Shown here in pieces: positions 6,323-6,518 of a stretch of 6,518 nt of DNA. Source of the DNA: Synergistaceae bacterium. GTDB taxonomy: Bacteria > Synergistota > Synergistia > Synergistales > Aminobacteriaceae. Within the stretch, counting starts at the first letter, position 1. Every line of letters starts with the position of its first letter. The position numbers were made by a program, and so were the translations under genes. The notes beneath the pieces were generated by a model. That model did no database searches and was not told the origin of the DNA. It saw nothing but the letters and a program-made list of their open reading frames with translations. The DNA is taken from assembly GCA_022837505.1 (NCBI GenBank), contig JALHFZ010000083.1:1-6518 (forward strand). The letters are read 5' to 3'.

Positions 6323-6518
6323 ATGAAAGGATCGCGGCTTATTTTTACCCTGCTTTTTATCGTCTTTTTTGTGGGGAGCAGTGCTTCTGCAACGGAACAG
6401 ACGTTTATTTTTGCCAGAGGGGCGGATGCTGTTCGTCTGGACCCGGCAACCATAACCGATAACGAATCGATCAACTCATGTAATCAGATTTTTGAAACCC
6501 TGGTACGGTTCAGCAAGG
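6323..6518 (+). CDS. ABC transporter solute-binding protein, family 5 (Dpp/Opp-like), N-terminal part
   Basis: This is the exported binding protein of a probable peptide, nickel or oligosaccharide-type ABC importer; only the first 65 codons are in the window, of a protein usually about 500-540 residues long. Residues 1-23 form a Sec signal peptide: basic start MKGSR, hydrophobic core LIFTLLFIVFFVG, and the cleavage motif ASA before Thr24. There is no lipobox cysteine, so a soluble periplasmic protein in a diderm cell is likely. The mature start has the family 5 pattern: FIFARGADAVRLDPATITDN followed by ESINSCNQIFETLVRF, matching the usual 'LDP...D..S......IFETLV' region. It has its own promoter, a long structured leader and a good GGAGGT site. 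The substrate cannot be told from this fragment. Confidence 0.88.
   Translation, partial: MKGSRLIFTLLFIVFFVGSSASATEQTFIFARGADAVRLDPATITDNESINSCNQIFETLVRFSK

Overview
The window reads as a GC-rich, mostly anaerobic-type bacterial chromosome segment. It has tightly packed, overlapping genes for citrate cleavage directly behind a sodium-type TRAP transporter. A TAXI-type TRAP system, the fermentative citrate lyase genes and a fragment resembling DUF3870 together would fit Synergistota or a related anaerobe. That placement is an inference from gene content, not something a marker gene here proves.

Region 1 (1-5382) is one plus-strand operon. It starts with the C-terminal two thirds of a TAXI-family periplasmic solute-binding protein, cut off by the window edge. 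A perfect 13-bp hairpin follows in the intercistronic gap. Next comes a 640-residue fused TRAP permease, which combines the small and large membrane subunits in one chain. Then come citD (acyl carrier protein, gamma), citE (beta, citryl-ACP lyase) and citF (alpha, citrate:ACP transferase) of citrate lyase, with a 15-nt gap, a 4-nt overlap and an 11-nt overlap. The simplest reading is an import-and-cleave unit: the TRAP system brings in citrate or a related tricarboxylate, and citrate lyase splits it to acetate and oxaloacetate. The accessory genes needed to make active lyase (citC, citX, citG) are not in the window.

Region 2 (5383-6322) is about 940 nt with no intact gene and a visibly higher AT content. 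Its first part (about 5450-5706) is a broken small gene. Three short reading frames join, through two single-base insertions, into a protein that looks like the DUF3870 family. A hairpin followed by six T's (5764-5814) may end transcription from upstream. A near-consensus sigma-70 promoter (6030-6058) starts a new unit with a leader of about 258 nt containing a strong bulged hairpin and a competing alternative fold.

Region 3 (6323-6518) is the start of an exported family 5 (Dpp/Opp-like) ABC transporter solute-binding protein, with its signal peptide and a good ribosome binding site. It runs off the window.
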